DNA of 64,000 nt from positions 62,001 through 126,000 of the forward strand of contig NZ_FPBK01000005.1 in the NCBI RefSeq assembly GCF_900116665.1, in the 5' to 3' direction. The DNA comes from Pustulibacterium marinum (GTDB taxonomy: Bacteria > Bacteroidota > Bacteroidia > Flavobacteriales > Flavobacteriaceae). The notes below the pieces were generated by a model, which ran no database searches, was not told where the DNA came from, and saw only the letters and a list, made by a program, of their open reading frames with translations. This document shows positions 62,479-64,000 of the stretch, piece after piece. The stretch's first letter is position 1, and each line of letters begins with the position of its first letter. The translations under genes were made by a program, and so were the position numbers.

Positions 62479-64000
62479 GTTGCAATTGTTTTGTTCTAAA
62501 AGCATCTACTTGCTTATAGAAAGTTTGCGCATCTAACAAGTACTGTTTTGCAAATGCTTCTGAAGGCTCGTTGTTATTGATTTGATAGGTGAACTCTGAA
62601 AAAGATGTCCCTAATTCAAATTCAGCACCAAAAATCTCTTCAAACTGCTTGATAATTCCCGCTTGTGTATTGGTTTTTACACTTTCACCCAACAACAAAG
62701 CTTTGGCAGAGTTTACTATTGCCGTATAGGAATGATAAATACTGTCTGCCCATTTTTGTTGGTTTAATGTATCTGTTGCGTTTTGTAATTTTTCTTCAGA
62801 CTCAAATAATAGCGTAGCTACTAAATCTACTACCACACCAGCACACTCACCAACACCAACTGCTTTTACATACTCTTCGGTATGCCCCCAGTCTACAAAA
62901 TCATTAGCGGTTAAGTTATCGGTATCTGCAAATGGCTTTAAGAAATCGTAAAAATACTTTTGCTCTTTTCTGTCGTAATACTCTAAAAACGATTCTGCTG
63001 TTTGTTGATTTGCTTTAAAATCATCTAAAATAGCACGTAATGCCTGCGGACCTCTTTTAGAAGGAACTTTGATTACTTTATCTGCAAAACGACCAGAACC
63101 GTTACCAAGCACACCACCACCCAACAACACTTGCAATGCCGGAGCTACCAATTTGCCTTGACGAATAGACATACCTTGAAAGCCTATGTGTGCCATATTG
63201 TGTTGCCCACAAGCATTCATACAACCACTAATTTTAATGGTTATGTCTTTATTATTTAAATATTCTGGATATTCTGCTTTAATCACATCTTCTAACACAT
63301 CGGCAATACCTGTACTACTTGCTATACCTAAGTTACAAGTGTCTGTACCTGGACAAGCCGTTATATCTAGTGTAGAATTATAGCCTATAGCAGTAAAACC
63401 TAAAGCTGATAATTCTTGATAGAAAAATGGTAATAAATCTTCGCGTACGTTGCGCAACACTATGTTTTGACGTAATGATAAACGCAACTCGTTACCACTG
63501 TAATTTTTGACTAATGTTGCTAATTTTCTTGCCTCTTTAGTGTAAAAATCTCCTAGTTTAACTTTAATACCTATACCGAAAAAACCTTCTTGCTTTTGTG
63601 CAAAAACATTAGTTTGTAACCAAGCATTGTATTCTTTTTCATCTGCAATACTTACTTGCGGAGCTTCAATCTTTTTTAATGCTTCGTAATCTGCTTCAAA
63701 ACCTTCGGTTTGTATAGGGTACGTTTGGTACGAAAGTGCTATTTTTTGCTCTTCAACTAAAGCTAGAAACGCTTCGAGACCTAATTCTTGCACCAAAAAC
63801 TTCATACGTGCTTTTAAACGTTTTGCGCGTTCTCCATGACGATCAAAAACTCGTAACACACTTTCTATAAAAGGTATTAATTGATCTACAGGTAAAAATT
63901 CGTGTACCAATTCTGCATGATTTGGTTGTGAACCTAAACCACCACCAAGCATAACTTTAAAACCTCTTTGGTTGTCTTGTAACTTCGGAATGAACCCTAA
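62462..64000 (-). CDS. assimilatory sulfite (or nitrite) reductase, partial, with helical C-terminal domain
   Basis: A siroheme and [4Fe-4S] reductase missing its N-terminus; coding continues to the right edge (LGFIPKLQDNQRGFKV before MLGGGLGSQP). The cluster motifs CPGTDTC and SGCMNACGQH are present. The last ~110 residues (from about ATDTLNQQ) form a helical, HEPN-like tail. Sulfite reduction is preferred over nitrite because the neighbours make siroheme, ferredoxin reductase and methionine, but sequence alone does not decide. It is the furthest upstream gene visible of the siroheme operon. Confidence 0.88.
   Translation of the reverse strand, partial: LGFIPKLQDNQRGFKVMLGGGLGSQPNHAELVHEFLPVDQLIPFIESVLRVFDRHGERAKRLKARMKFLVQELGLEAFLALVEEQKIALSYQTYPIQTEGFEADYEALKKIEAPQVSIADEKEYNAWLQTNVFAQKQEGFFGIGIKVKLGDFYTKEARKLATLVKNYSGNELRLSLRQNIVLRNVREDLLPFFYQELSALGFTAIGYNSTLDITACPGTDTCNLGIASSTGIADVLEDVIKAEYPEYLNNKDITIKISGCMNACGQHNMAHIGFQGMSIRQGKLVAPALQVLLGGGVLGNGSGRFADKVIKVPSKRGPQALRAILDDFKANQQTAESFLEYYDRKEQKYFYDFLKPFADTDNLTANDFVDWGHTEEYVKAVGVGECAGVVVDLVATLLFESEEKLQNATDTLNQQKWADSIYHSYTAIVNSAKALLLGESVKTNTQAGIIKQFEEIFGAEFELGTSFSEFTYQINNNEPSEAFAKQYLLDAQTFYKQVDAFRTKQLQHDTTK

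Overview
The window is chromosomal DNA from a gliding, low-GC member of the Flavobacteriaceae (Bacteroidetes). The evidence is gldA, gldB and gldC, a protein with a type IX secretion (T9SS) C-terminal domain, several Bacteroidetes-type -7 boxes (TAnnTTTG), a split methionine synthase, and a bifunctional DAHP synthase/chorismate mutase. Its cell wall uses meso-diaminopimelate, judged from the DNPR motif in MurE. I see no rRNA, tRNA, IS element, prophage or CRISPR array.

Layout. 1-6.6 kb: the leftward division/cell-wall (dcw) cluster mraZ-rsmH-ftsL-ftsI-murE-mraY-murD, with three 10-bp-spaced GTGGTA repeats in front of mraZ that look like an MraZ operator. 6.8-17.6 kb: housekeeping and signalling genes (hydrolase, engB, YihY, AraC regulator with pirin and YceI, PAS histidine kinase with response regulator, gldC-gldB, nadE, an atypical NarL-type regulator). 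17.6-23.4 kb: dnaG, a sigma factor/anti-sigma-like/outer-membrane operon and a polyprenyl diphosphate synthase. 23.5-36 kb: a T9SS-exported protein, rlmN, a 5'-truncated Bax-inhibitor-1 gene, queA, aroA, MazG-like, two DUF3857/transglutaminase-like proteins, tcdA, tatD, dtd and rsgA. 36-41.3 kb: a loose accessory stretch of unrecognised genes, including a 21-bp tandem repeat. 41.3-46.4 kb: a Tricorn-like protease and a large secreted unknown.

46.5-50.6 kb: the pheA-aminotransferase-tyrA-DAHPS/CM operon for phenylalanine and tyrosine. It is preceded by what reads as a complete ribosome-mediated attenuator: a 24-codon leader peptide containing FYFYFYY, an antiterminator, and a terminator whose T-tract ends 8 nt before pheA. 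gldA diverges from this leader.

51.7-54.6 kb: serine hydrolase, head-GIN lipoprotein and PagL-like deacylase. 54.8-64 kb: sulfur and methyl metabolism. Sulfite reductase, SUMT, precorrin-2 dehydrogenase and a ferredoxin reductase are followed by a SAM-I riboswitch controlling metH (two polypeptides) and metF. A second structured element lies between the riboswitch and metH. Together these genes carry sulfite through sulfide and siroheme synthesis to methionine, with feedback by SAM.

The most interesting items are the aromatic attenuator, the SAM riboswitch leader with its alternative pairing and second structure, the MraZ-type operator, a DnaG without zinc ligands, a response regulator with Glu at the phosphoacceptor site, the truncated BI-1 gene, and the 21-bp repeat. 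Promoter, hairpin and operator calls were made by reading the sequence and were not computed.
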